Part shown: one piece after another, positions 8,523 through 17,093 of the stretch
Position numbering within the stretch: the stretch's first letter is position 1
How the letters are laid out: the number at the start of each line of letters is the position of its first letter
Origin: Duganella rivi
Lineage (GTDB): Bacteria > Pseudomonadota > Gammaproteobacteria > Burkholderiales > Burkholderiaceae_D
Direction of reading: 5' to 3'
Length of the DNA: 64,000 nt
Assembly: GCF_009857435.1 (NCBI RefSeq)
Contig: NZ_WWCK01000010.1
Span: 28,370 to 92,369 of the forward strand
The notes under the pieces: model-generated
The model's database searches: none
The model's input: only the letters and a program-made list of their open reading frames with translations
Told to the model about the DNA's origin: nothing
Program-made: the position numbers and the translations under genes

Positions 8523-8651
8523 CATTTGGCGCACGGTACGAATTCTTGCCCCCGCCCGCCAATCGGCCCATAATCGGCAGGTGGAAAAAGGCAGTAGACA
8601 GTGACTTTCAGGGGCCGGATAAAAAAATTTTCATAAATTTCCACAAAGCAT

Positions 8652-8677
8652 TTAATGTCCTTCCAGATACGGTCGTC
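8652..8677 (+). promoter_or_regulatory. Candidate late flagellar promoter of fliC
   Basis: TTAAT at 8652-8656 is followed after exactly 14 nt by GGTCGTC (8671-8677). The same two blocks with the same spacing occur before fliD and flgK. Written as TAAT-N15-GTCGTCTT the element has the -35 to -10 distance of a FliA-type (sigma-28) promoter but a diverged -10. It would give a leader of about 55 nt. Confidence 0.4.
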
Positions 8678-8742
8678 TTGTACTTGGGAGAGCACAAAGG
8701 ATCCGTTGCTCCGAACTGAATCCACCTACCAGGAGTTATTTC

Positions 8743-9654
8743 ATGCTGAGCCTTCACACTAACGCTGCGGCCCTTTCCGCACAGAACTCGATCGGTCGCA
8801 CCCAGTCGCAACTGTCGACTTCGCAGACCCGCCTGAGCACCGGCTTCCGTGTCAATTCGGCCATGGACGATGCTGCAGGCCTGCAAATTGCAACCCGCTT
8901 GAAAGCACAAACCAGCGGTATGGCCATGGCCATGCGCAACACCCAGAACTCGATCTCGATGCTGCAAACCGGCGAAGGCGCGTTCGATGAAGTCACCACC
9001 ATGCTGATCCGCATGAAAGACCTGGCGACCCAAGCTGCTGACGCATCGTCGACCACCAAAGACATCACCGCCCTGCAATCGGAATACGATGCACTGGGTA
9101 ACGAACTGTTCAACATCGTTCGTAACACCACCTTCGGCGGCCAAGCTCTGCTGAACCCAACCGCGACCGGTACCGGTATCTCGGCCAACGTCGGCACCCT
9201 GGCTGCCGCCGTGAAATTCCAGATCGGCGCCACCTCGTCGGAAACCATGACCCTGGACCTGACCACCGCCGGTGGCCTGACCAACAACATGGACACCCTG
9301 AACACCGCCCTGGGCAACGTTTCGGCCAACTACAACACCCAGAACACCGCTGGTAACGCCAACCTGAGCACCGCCAACGTGGCTGCTACCCTGGACTCGA
9401 TCACCACCGCGCTGGACGAAGTCGGCGCCATCCGTTCGACCCTGGGTGCTGCTGCTAACCGTCTGGACCACGTGTACAACAACCTGTCGAACGTATCGAC
9501 CAACACCAAGGCCGCTACCGGCCGTATCATGGACACCGACTTCGCAACCGAGTCGTCGAACATGACCTCGTCGCAGATGCTGCTGCAAGCTGGCACCGCG
9601 ATGCTGAAACAGTCGAACAGCACCTCGTCGCTGGTTATGTCCCTGCTGCAGTAA
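8743..9654 (+). CDS. fliC: Flagellin
   Basis: This encodes 303 residues, a short flagellin with conserved D0/D1 ends and a small variable centre. The N-terminus has the signature LHTNAAALSAQNS...SQTRLSTGFRVNSAMDDAAGLQIATRLKAQ region and the C-terminus the matching helix ending in SNSTSSLVMSLLQ. A strong ribosome-binding site AGGAG (8731-8735) precedes the ATG. It is the filament subunit of the locus that follows and corresponds to lafA of lateral systems; only one flagellin gene is present here. It stands as a single-gene unit between two terminators. The leader has several GGA triplets, including one in the ribosome-binding site, so CsrA control is possible but not shown. Confidence 0.95.
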   Translation: MLSLHTNAAALSAQNSIGRTQSQLSTSQTRLSTGFRVNSAMDDAAGLQIATRLKAQTSGMAMAMRNTQNSISMLQTGEGAFDEVTTMLIRMKDLATQAADASSTTKDITALQSEYDALGNELFNIVRNTTFGGQALLNPTATGTGISANVGTLAAAVKFQIGATSSETMTLDLTTAGGLTNNMDTLNTALGNVSANYNTQNTAGNANLSTANVAATLDSITTALDEVGAIRSTLGAAANRLDHVYNNLSNVSTNTKAATGRIMDTDFATESSNMTSSQMLLQAGTAMLKQSNSTSSLVMSLLQ

Positions 9655-9666
9655 TCGTAGTAATAT

Positions 9667-9688
9667 CCGGGTATGTCCGCATACCCGG
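9667..9688 (+). terminator. Tetraloop hairpin downstream of fliC
   Basis: A perfect 9-bp inverted repeat CCGGGTATG / CATACCCGG with a TCCG tetraloop lies 12 nt after the fliC stop. It has no T run, so it more likely protects the mRNA 3' end or assists the terminator that follows. Confidence 0.6.
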
Positions 9689-9701
9689 CCTACTAAAAGG
9701 G

Positions 9702-9731
9702 CCAACCGGAGCTTTTCGGTTGGCTTTTTTT
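9702..9731 (+). terminator. Rho-independent terminator after fliC
   Basis: A 7-bp stem CCAACCG / CGGTTGG (9702-9708 with 9717-9723) is followed by C and seven T residues. Confidence 0.88.
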
Positions 9732-9759
9732 ATACCGGTAATTTTAGAAAGCGAGCCTG

Positions 9760-10731
9760 ATGGCTGTAGATCGTATCGGACCCTCTTTACGCCCGCTCGG
9801 CGTTCCTGACCGGCCGCAAGCGCAGCCAGGCCAGGTCACGCGCGTGCCCGGCAGTGAAGGCCCGCTCGATCTCGATTTCCCGATCGGCCCGCTCGGCCCC
9901 AGTGGGCCGAACAGCACCAACGGCCCGAATTCCGTCGGCGCCATCCTCGATGGCCCCGACCACCAGCAAGCGCTGCCGCCCTCGCACGCCGAGGCGCTGG
10001 CCGCTGCGCTGGGCGAAGTGCCGGACGCCGGCGATCCCGCCGCCATGCGTCCCAACCAGGTTTTCCTGTCGCGCCAGCTGGTCTGGCAACCACCCGACAC
10101 CAACGCCATGGCCGCCTCGTGGCAAGTGATGGTGCGCACCTACGGCGAGCAGCGCGCCGCGTGGCTGGAGCAAGCCACCGGCCAGCATCTGCCGGCCAGC
10201 CTGTTCATGACCGACCACACGCCCTCCAACCTGCGCGACGGCCGTCCCGGCATGCCGCTGGTGACCGAGATGGAACCGTGGCGCTTTGCCGTCTACGCCT
10301 GGGGCGCGGAACGGCTGGTGCTGAAAGTGGTGGTCAAGGACGATGACGAATACGACCGCAACCGCCGCCGCCGCACCCGCGTGGCCTTGCGCCTGGAACT
10401 GATGCTGCCGGGCGTGGGCCGGGTGGTGATCCAGATGGAGCCGGCCAGCGGCAACGGCGTAGTGCTGGAAGTGGGCGCAGCCCAGACTTCGGCAATGCAG
10501 CACATGCGCGACATGCTGCCGCAGCTGGCGGCCGTGGTCAGCCGCTCCGGCCTGAGCATCCTGCGCTGCCGCCTGCGCCGCGAACTGCCATCGTCGACCG
10601 GCGAACACTCCTACCCTAGCCGCATGCATACGGCGGCCCTGACGCAAGCGCTGTTCCGCGCCATGGCCGAAGTGGCGGTGCTGCTGTCCCAGCCTACCGT
10701 CCCGGACGACCTGTTCTCCGAATCGGCATGA
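9760..10731 (+). CDS. FliK-like protein of unknown role
   Basis: This encodes 323 residues. The first 100 are Pro/Gly/Ala-rich and low in structure (PIGPLGPSGPNSTNGPNS). The region about 195-270 (RVALRLELMLPGVGRVVIQM...GVVLEVGAAQTSAMQHMRDMLPQLAAVVSRSGLSI) follows the pattern of the C-terminal domain of the hook-length protein FliK: a beta-strand ending L-P-x-x-G-x-V, a second V-x-L-strand, then an amphipathic helix and LAxxGL. The true fliK of the locus is at 26849, so this is a second protein with a FliK_C-like fold. It lies between fliC and a chromate-transporter gene and overlaps the latter by 4 nt. Function unknown. Confidence 0.6.
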   Translation: MAVDRIGPSLRPLGVPDRPQAQPGQVTRVPGSEGPLDLDFPIGPLGPSGPNSTNGPNSVGAILDGPDHQQALPPSHAEALAAALGEVPDAGDPAAMRPNQVFLSRQLVWQPPDTNAMAASWQVMVRTYGEQRAAWLEQATGQHLPASLFMTDHTPSNLRDGRPGMPLVTEMEPWRFAVYAWGAERLVLKVVVKDDDEYDRNRRRRTRVALRLELMLPGVGRVVIQMEPASGNGVVLEVGAAQTSAMQHMRDMLPQLAAVVSRSGLSILRCRLRRELPSSTGEHSYPSRMHTAALTQALFRAMAEVAVLLSQPTVPDDLFSESA

Positions 10732-12047
10732 CGCCGGAACGGCCGGCGCATCCCAGTTTCGCGCAGGCCTTTGCCTATTGGCTCAAGCTCGGTTTCATCA
10801 GCTTTGGCGGCCCGGCCGGCCAGATCGCCATCATGCACCAGGAGCTGGTGGAGCGGCGGCGCTGGATTTCCGAGCAGCGCTTCCTGCATGCCCTCAATTA
10901 CTGCATGCTGCTGCCCGGCCCCGAAGCCCAGCAGCTGGCCACCTATATCGGCTGGCTGCTGCACCGCACGCGCGGCGGCATTGCGGCCGGGGTGCTGTTC
11001 GTGCTGCCGTCTTTGTTCATCCTAATTGGATTGTCGTGGCTGTACATGGCGTGGGGCAGCGTGCCTGCGGTGGCCGGCGTGTTCTACGGCATCAAGCCGG
11101 CAGTGACGGCGCTGGTACTGCACGCGGCGTGGCGCGTCGGCACGCGCGCGCTGCGCAACCGCTGGCAGTGGACGGTGGCGGCGCTGGCCTTCATCGCCAT
11201 CTTCGCGCTGCATGCCCCCTTCCCCTTGATCGTGCTGGCGGCAGCGCTGACCGGCTGGCTGGCGCCGCAGCGCTTCAACAGCAGCAGCGCCCACGGCAAG
11301 GCGGCCGGCGCCCACCTTCCCGCCTTGATCGACGACGACACGCCGCCACCGCCGCACGCCCGCTTCCGCTGGCCGCGCTTCTGGCTGGTGCTCGGCATCC
11401 ATCTCGGCTTGTGGCTGCTGGCGATGGCGGTGCTGGTGGCCATCTTCGGCGTTGACAGCGTGCTGACGCAGATGGCGTGGTTCTTCAGCAAGGCCGCGCT
11501 GCTGACCTTTGGCGGCGCCTACGCCGTGCTGCCGTACGTGTTTCAAGGCGCGGTCGAGCAGCACCACTGGCTCAGCGCGGCGCAAATGATGGACGGGCTG
11601 GCGCTGGGCGAAACCACGCCGGGGCCGCTGATCATGGTGGTCTCTTACGTCGGATTTGCGGGCGGCTGGAACACCGCCTTCCTCGGGCCGCACGCGTTGC
11701 TGCTAGCCGGTGCGCTGGCGGCGGCAGTGGTGACGTATTTCACCTTCCTGCCGTCCTTCCTGTTTATTTTGCTGGGCGGGCCATTCATCGAATCAACCCA
11801 CGGCAAACTGCAATTTACCGCGCCGCTGACCGCCATCACGGCCGCCGTGGTCGGCGTGATCCTCAACCTCGCCCTGTTCTTTGCATGGCACACGCTGTGG
11901 CCGGCGGGCTGGCAAGGCGGCTTCGAGTGGCCGGCGGCGCTGATCGGACTGGCCGCGGGCGTGGCGCTGTTCCGCTACCAGCGCGGCGTGATCAGCGTCA
12001 TCCTCGCCAGCGGCGCTGCCGGCCTGCTTAGCCTACTGTGCCGATGA
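10728..12047 (+). CDS. chrA: ChrA-family chromate transporter
   Basis: This encodes 439 residues, an inner-membrane protein with the two homologous CHR halves of long-chain ChrA proteins. The first half opens with FAYWLKLGFISFGGPAGQIAIMH and has LPGPEAQQLATYIGW; the second opens with FSKAALLTFGGAYAVLPYV and has GETTPGPLIMVVSYVGF. A His/Pro-rich cytosolic linker separates them. Members export chromate, although many uncharacterised homologues exist. The start overlaps the stop of the preceding gene (ATGA), which is odd company for it, and the 3' end overlaps flhA by 20 nt on the opposite strand. No chrB or chromate-regulator gene is nearby. Confidence 0.88.
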   Translation: MTPERPAHPSFAQAFAYWLKLGFISFGGPAGQIAIMHQELVERRRWISEQRFLHALNYCMLLPGPEAQQLATYIGWLLHRTRGGIAAGVLFVLPSLFILIGLSWLYMAWGSVPAVAGVFYGIKPAVTALVLHAAWRVGTRALRNRWQWTVAALAFIAIFALHAPFPLIVLAAALTGWLAPQRFNSSSAHGKAAGAHLPALIDDDTPPPPHARFRWPRFWLVLGIHLGLWLLAMAVLVAIFGVDSVLTQMAWFFSKAALLTFGGAYAVLPYVFQGAVEQHHWLSAAQMMDGLALGETTPGPLIMVVSYVGFAGGWNTAFLGPHALLLAGALAAAVVTYFTFLPSFLFILLGGPFIESTHGKLQFTAPLTAITAAVVGVILNLALFFAWHTLWPAGWQGGFEWPAALIGLAAGVALFRYQRGVISVILASGAAGLLSLLCR

Positions 12048-14115
12048 TGCTGACTTCGCGGTTTTCCGGGATCTCGTTGTACGAGAGTACATGCAGGCCC
12101 GGCGCGAACAGGCGGGCATAGCGCGCCAGCAGCGGACGGATTTGCGGCAGCACCAGCAACAGTGGCGGCGTGGCCTGCTGCTTCATTTGCTCGCGCGCCA
12201 CCGGCATATTCACTTGCAACTGCGCCAGCAGGTGCGGGTCGATCGGGTAGTTGTCCAGCACCACCTTGCCGCTCTGGCGCGCTTGATTCAGCGAACCGAG
12301 CAGCATATTTTCCAGATCGCCGCCGAGGTTGAAGGCTTGCATCTCGGTTTTCTGGCCGAACAGGCTGGTGACGATCTGGCGGCGCAGCGCGCAGCGCACT
12401 TCGGCCGCCAGCAGGATAGGATCCTTGGTGGTTTCCGAGCTATCCACCAGCGTGGTGGCGATCGGCACAATATCTTTCAGCGAGACGTTCTCCGCCAGCA
12501 GCACGCGGAACACCCGCAGCATTTGCGTGTGCGTCAGCGCCTTGTCCAGCGCGGCTGCCAGCTTGGGCGAGATCGCCGTCAGGCGCTCCATCAGCGCCGG
12601 CACGTCTTCGTGGCGGAACAGCTCCGGCAGGTACTCGCGGATCAGCTTGGACAAGTGGGTGGCAATCGCACTTGGCGCTTCCACCACTTGATAACCGAGG
12701 CCCAGCGCGTTGGCTTTCTCGCTGGTTTCGATCCACGTCACCGGCATGCCGTAGGCCGGTTCGATGCCGGGAATGCCGTCGATCTGGCCGTACACGTTCG
12801 GCGACGGAATCGCCATCAGGCGATCGGCAAACACCTCGGCCTGCGACACCACGCTGCCCGACAAAATCACCGAATATTGCGTCGGCTTCAAGCCCAGATC
12901 GTCGCGCACGCCGATCGGCGGCAACAGCAAGCCCATCGATTCAGACAAGCTCTGGCGCACGCCCTTCACCCGCTTGCTCAGCGGCTCGCCGTGCGCCTTG
13001 TCGATCAGGCCCACCAGTTTGTAGCCGACCGCGATTTGCAGCGGCTGCACCGCCGGCAGGCTGTACCAGTCGAGATCGGGCGCGCGCTCGTCGCGCAGCG
13101 CCGCTTCTATCGCGTCGAGATTGCTGGTATCGGGCTTCTGCACCCTGTTGAGCAGCTTCCATCCCACATACGCCAGCACCAGCGCGAACGGGCCAAACAT
13201 CTGCCATGGCATGCCCGGCACCATCGCCAGTACCAGCATCATGCCGGCTGCACTGAACATCACCTGCGGCGAGGTCAGAACCTGGTTGCCGACCTGCTGC
13301 TCGAAGTCGCCCGAATCGGAAATACGGGTCACCAGAATGGCCGCAGCGGCCGACAGCAGCAGCGCTGGAATCTGCGCCACCAGGCCGTCACCGATGGTCA
13401 GCAGCGCGTACTGTTTGAAGGCCGCGCCAAACGACATGTCCTGCATCAGCGCGCCAATCGCCACGCCGCCGACCATGTTGATGATCAGGATCAGGATCGA
13501 CGCCACCGCGTCGCCGCGCACGAACTTGGAGGCGCCGTCCATGGCGCCATAGAAGTCCGCTTCCGCCGCCACTTCCAGGCGGCGTACCTGCGCCTTCTCT
13601 TGGTTGATCAGGCCGGCGTTCAAGTCGGCGTCAATCGCCATCTGCTTGCCCGGCAAGGCGTCCAAGGTGAAACGCGCCGACACTTCCGAGATACGCTCCG
13701 CACCCTTGGTCACCACCATGAAGTTGATGATCATCAGGATCACGAACACCACGATACCAACCACATAGTTACCACCGACCACCACGTTACCGAAGGCCTC
13801 GATCACGTGACCGGCGGCAGCCGTGCCTTCATGGCCGTGCAGCAGCACCACGCGGGTCGACGCCACGTTCAGCGTCAGGCGCAGCATGGTGGTGGCCAGC
13901 AGGACGGTCGGGAATACCGAGAAGTCCAGCGGACGGCGCACCGACACCGAGCCCAGGATCACAATCAGCGCCAGCACGATATTGAACGTGAACATCACGT
14001 CCAGCAAAATCGGCGGCAGCGGCAGCATGATCATCGCCAGAATAATCAGCAAGAATGCCGGGGTGGCAAACTTGTGGCGACGTATCTCCGCAATCATGGT
14101 TTGGAAAAAATTCAC
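12028..14115 (-). CDS. flhA: Flagellar export gate protein FlhA
   Basis: This encodes 695 residues, full length. The N-terminal half is an integral membrane domain with about eight helices, including the conserved FHIPEP-type region (EVSARFTLDALPGKQMAIDADLNAGLINQ) in the cytosolic loop; the C-terminal half is the nonameric cytosolic ring domain that docks chaperone-substrate complexes. It works with FlhB, FliP, FliQ and FliR in the type III export gate. It is the last gene of the fliMNPQR-flhBA operon, overlapping flhB by 4 nt, an order shared with lateral flagellar systems. Confidence 0.97.
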   Translation of the reverse strand: MNFFQTMIAEIRRHKFATPAFLLIILAMIMLPLPPILLDVMFTFNIVLALIVILGSVSVRRPLDFSVFPTVLLATTMLRLTLNVASTRVVLLHGHEGTAAAGHVIEAFGNVVVGGNYVVGIVVFVILMIINFMVVTKGAERISEVSARFTLDALPGKQMAIDADLNAGLINQEKAQVRRLEVAAEADFYGAMDGASKFVRGDAVASILILIINMVGGVAIGALMQDMSFGAAFKQYALLTIGDGLVAQIPALLLSAAAAILVTRISDSGDFEQQVGNQVLTSPQVMFSAAGMMLVLAMVPGMPWQMFGPFALVLAYVGWKLLNRVQKPDTSNLDAIEAALRDERAPDLDWYSLPAVQPLQIAVGYKLVGLIDKAHGEPLSKRVKGVRQSLSESMGLLLPPIGVRDDLGLKPTQYSVILSGSVVSQAEVFADRLMAIPSPNVYGQIDGIPGIEPAYGMPVTWIETSEKANALGLGYQVVEAPSAIATHLSKLIREYLPELFRHEDVPALMERLTAISPKLAAALDKALTHTQMLRVFRVLLAENVSLKDIVPIATTLVDSSETTKDPILLAAEVRCALRRQIVTSLFGQKTEMQAFNLGGDLENMLLGSLNQARQSGKVVLDNYPIDPHLLAQLQVNMPVAREQMKQQATPPLLLVLPQIRPLLARYARLFAPGLHVLSYNEIPENREVSIIGTVG

Positions 14116-15248
14116 TGCTTAACCTCGCTCATGGATGTAGGTACAACAACTTCTCTTGGACGTTCCGGTTCGGCCGCGCGCCGCCCGGTACGGAATGCTT
14201 GCAACTGCAGCACATAGTTCAGCACCTGCGACACGGCCTGGTACAGCTGCACCGGGATCTGCTGGTTGACCTGGCTGGTGTTGTAGATGGCGCGCGCCAG
14301 CGGCGGCAGCTCCATCACTTCGATCTTGAATTCATAGGCCAGCTGCTTGATGTACAGCGCCATCTCGTCGAGGCCCTTGGCCACCACGTACGGCGCCTCT
14401 GCCTTGTTCAGATCGTACTTCAGCGCCACCGCGTAGTGCTCCGGGTTGACGATCACCACGTCGGCGGTGGGTACGCTCTTGCGCGCGCTGCGCCGCGCCA
14501 GCGCGCGCTGCAACTGGCGGATGCGCTGCTTGACTTCGGGACGGCCCTCGGTCGACTTGTGTTCTTCTTTCAAATCCTGCTTGGACATGCGCTGGTTCTT
14601 GGCGAAGAACCAGGCCTGCGCCGGCACGTCGATCAGCGCGAAGATGATGAATACCGCCACCATCGACATCAGCCCATCGAGCATCAGGTTGGAGCCGGTC
14701 ATCATGGCCTGCCCCATCGGCATCATCTGCAATTGCGTGTAGTCGCCGATGCTGGAGCGGGCCACGTGGATCAGCACGGCAATCAGCACGCCGGCCTTGC
14801 CGATCGAGATCGCCAGTTCGAACGCGTGCTTGCCGCTGAACAGGCGGCCCAGGTTGGCGGCCGGACTCATGCGCGACAATTTCGGCTCCCAGTGCTTGGT
14901 CGAAACCACCCAGCCGCCCGGCACCATCGCGCCCAGCATGATGAACAGCGGCACCACGAACAGCGGCAGCACCATTTTGATCAGCAGCCACATCGAGCTG
15001 CTGAACACGGTCGACATCGCGTTATCAATCGCGCCTTCGCTATCGAGCGGCGCGAAGCTCTGGTGGAAGATTTCGTTAAATTCCATCAGATAGCCGGGCA
15101 GCAGGTAGACGAACAGCTTCAGGCTCACCAGGATGCCGATCGCGGTCGACAGGTCGCGCGAGCGGACGACCTGCCCTTCCTGGCGCGACTTCTTCAGCTT
15201 CTGCTGTGAAGCCTTTTCTGTTTTATCGCCTGTGCTCTCGTCAGCCAT
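14112..15248 (-). CDS. flhB: Flagellar export switch protein FlhB
   Basis: This encodes 378 residues. It has four membrane helices in the N-terminal 210 residues and a cytosolic domain containing the autocleavage loop. The loop reads VIVNPEHYAVALKY, so the usual NPTH is NPEH (N268-P269-E270-H271) here. Self-cleavage between Asn and Pro normally switches export from rod/hook to filament substrates; a Glu at this position keeps the scissile bond but may alter the rate. It overlaps fliR by 8 nt and flhA by 4 nt. Confidence 0.96.
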   Translation of the reverse strand: MADESTGDKTEKASQQKLKKSRQEGQVVRSRDLSTAIGILVSLKLFVYLLPGYLMEFNEIFHQSFAPLDSEGAIDNAMSTVFSSSMWLLIKMVLPLFVVPLFIMLGAMVPGGWVVSTKHWEPKLSRMSPAANLGRLFSGKHAFELAISIGKAGVLIAVLIHVARSSIGDYTQLQMMPMGQAMMTGSNLMLDGLMSMVAVFIIFALIDVPAQAWFFAKNQRMSKQDLKEEHKSTEGRPEVKQRIRQLQRALARRSARKSVPTADVVIVNPEHYAVALKYDLNKAEAPYVVAKGLDEMALYIKQLAYEFKIEVMELPPLARAIYNTSQVNQQIPVQLYQAVSQVLNYVLQLQAFRTGRRAAEPERPREVVVPTSMSEVKQ

Positions 15249-16023
15249 GGGCAGCCACCTGCATCTGCTGGCGTATCATCTCCAGCACCATGTTAGTCAT
15301 GCGCACGTAGTGCTCGGGAATGAAGCGCACCACCTGCGCCAGCATCATCAAACCAAAGATGGTGATCACGGCAAAGCCCAGCGCGAACAAGTTCAGGCTG
15401 GGCGCCACGCGGTTCAGGAAGCCAAAACCGAGCTGCACCACCAGCGTCGAGAACACCACCGGGATTGCCAGCAGCATGGCCGCCGAAAAAATCCACGCCA
15501 CGTTGTAGGCCACCGCTTCCATCAGGTGATTGCCGAAGCCATGGCCCAGCGGCCACGCCTTAAAACTTTGTCCGATCACGTTGGCGATCACCAGGTGGCC
15601 GTCGATCGCGAAGAACACGATGATGGCCAGGGTCGACAGCAGCGCCGAGGTCACGTCCGACGATTGGCCGTTGAGCGGATCATTCATCACCGCCATCGAC
15701 AAGCCCATCTGCGACGACACCATAAAGCCAAGCACGCCAATCACCGACATTGCGAAGTGGAACGCCAGTCCCAGCACGAAGCCGATCAAGCCCTGCTCGA
15801 TGGTAGCCACCACGCCGTGCATGGAAAACGGATTGATCGGCGCATGGCCGCCGGTCAGCGGCAGCATCAGAATCGACAGCACCAGCGCGATCAAAATGCG
15901 CACCGTCACCGGCGTGACCGCCTCGCCCAGCACCGGCGCGCCAAGGAACATCGCCAGGATGCGGCAGAACGGCCACCAGATGGCGGTCAGCAGCGGCAGC
16001 AACTGGGCGAGGACGGATTCCAT
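15241..16023 (-). CDS. fliR: Flagellar export gate protein FliR
   Basis: This encodes 260 residues, normal for FliR, with five to six hydrophobic helices and the conserved ending (FGLMMLAQVVRFIPEHYVRMTNMVLEMIRQQM). It forms the FliPQR pore complex at the centre of the basal body. It is translated from the middle of the fliMNPQR-flhBA operon: 9 nt after fliQ and overlapping flhB by 8 nt. Confidence 0.95.
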   Translation of the reverse strand: MESVLAQLLPLLTAIWWPFCRILAMFLGAPVLGEAVTPVTVRILIALVLSILMLPLTGGHAPINPFSMHGVVATIEQGLIGFVLGLAFHFAMSVIGVLGFMVSSQMGLSMAVMNDPLNGQSSDVTSALLSTLAIIVFFAIDGHLVIANVIGQSFKAWPLGHGFGNHLMEAVAYNVAWIFSAAMLLAIPVVFSTLVVQLGFGFLNRVAPSLNLFALGFAVITIFGLMMLAQVVRFIPEHYVRMTNMVLEMIRQQMQVAAHG

Positions 16024-16032
16024 GGCGGGAAG

Positions 16033-16305
16033 CTAGCCGACCAGGGTGGCGGCGCGGGTAAAGATGGAGACGCAGAAATCCATCAGGTAGGTCGCCATCC
16101 AGCGGCCCGCCAGGATGATGGCCAGCAGCGTGATAAGCAGCCTCGGCAGGAAGCTCAGCGTCTGTTCGTTGATCTGGGTGGCGGCCTGGAACAGCGCCAC
16201 CAGCAAGCCGGTGATCAGGCCGGGCACGACCAGGATCACCACCAGCAGCATGACGATGTGCAGCGACTCGACGACCAGGTCGACGGCTATTTCAGGAGTC
16301 AGCAT
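16033..16305 (-). CDS. fliQ: Flagellar export gate protein FliQ
   Basis: This encodes 90 residues, the standard length, with two membrane helices (LHIVMLLVVILVVPGLITGLLVALFQA and LLITLLAIILAGRWMA) linked by the conserved ATQINEQTLSFLPRL turn. Four copies assemble with FliP and FliR in the export gate. It starts 14 nt after fliP. Confidence 0.96.
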   Translation of the reverse strand: MLTPEIAVDLVVESLHIVMLLVVILVVPGLITGLLVALFQAATQINEQTLSFLPRLLITLLAIILAGRWMATYLMDFCVSIFTRAATLVG

Positions 16306-16319
16306 AGGGACACGCCTCT

Positions 16320-17093
16320 TCAGTACGCCTGCACGCTGGTCACCAGCGTATTCACGGTCAAGGTCCAGCCATCGACCAGCACGAACAGCAGCAGCTTGAA
16401 CGGCAGCGAAATCACCAGCGGCGACAGCATCATCATACCCATCGCCATCAGCACCGACGACACCACCAGGTCAATCACCAGGAACGGGATGAACAGCATG
16501 CAGCCGATCTGGAACGCGGTCTTCAATTCCGACAGCACAAACGCCGCCAGCTTGACGGTGAACGCGTGCTGCGACGGTTCGGTAATCTTGTCTTCGCCGG
16601 CCAGGTGGGCGATCTGCTGCAAGGCGGCCTTGCTGGTTTGCGCCAGCATGAAGCGCGAGATCGGCTTCTCGGCGATTTGCAGCGCGGTCTCCAGGCCGAT
16701 CTTGTCCTGGTCGTAAGGGACGAAGGCCTGCGTCCAGATCTCGTTGCCGATCGGGCGCATCACCAGCAAGGTCAAGATCAGCGCCACGCCGGTAATCACC
16801 CGGTTGGGCAAGCCCTGCTGCAAGCCCAGGGCCTGGCGCAGCAGCGACAGCACAATCACAAAGCGGGTAAAGCTGGTCATCATCATGACCATCACCGGGA
16901 GCAAGCCCAGCAAGGTCATGATGATCAGGATTTGCATCTTGACCGTCAGCTCGGTCTTGGCGCCCGGCACCACGTTGGCCAGCAGGTCGACCGCGTGGGC
17001 CATGCCCGGCGCGCAGGCGAGGCCCAGCAAGGCGGCAGCCGGCGCTAACGCGAGCAGGCGGCGCCGCCACTGCGCATTCATGCTCCAGGTCAT
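16320..17093 (-). CDS. fliP: Flagellar export gate protein FliP
   Basis: This encodes 257 residues. The start at 17093 (MTWSMNAQWRRRLL) gives a cleavable signal peptide ending near MAHA, as known for FliP; the longer open frame would only add Arg-rich sequence antisense in character. The conserved QILIIMTLLGLLPVMVMMMTSFTRFVIV and AFVLSELKTAFQIG blocks are present. Its ATG overlaps the fliN stop (ATGA), so the gene that normally sits between them, fliO, is absent. FliP forms the pentameric core of the export pore. Confidence 0.95.
   Translation of the reverse strand: MTWSMNAQWRRRLLALAPAAALLGLACAPGMAHAVDLLANVVPGAKTELTVKMQILIIMTLLGLLPVMVMMMTSFTRFVIVLSLLRQALGLQQGLPNRVITGVALILTLLVMRPIGNEIWTQAFVPYDQDKIGLETALQIAEKPISRFMLAQTSKAALQQIAHLAGEDKITEPSQHAFTVKLAAFVLSELKTAFQIGCMLFIPFLVIDLVVSSVLMAMGMMMLSPLVISLPFKLLLFVLVDGWTLTVNTLVTSVQAY

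Noticed and set aside
8595..8622. TAGA-N15-GCCGGATAA upstream of fliC as a classical sigma-28 promoter.
   Set aside because: The spacing is right, but the second block has an extra G, the leader would be about 115 nt, and nothing similar is found before fliD or flgK. The motif at 8652 fits all three genes better.
12091..14217. A 708-codon open frame antisense to flhA.
   Set aside because: His/Gln/Arg-rich translation typical of the mirror strand of GC-rich genes; flhA is unambiguous. The same applies to long frames antisense to fliR/fliP (15133-16716), fliK (26807-28354) and recC (61757-63538).
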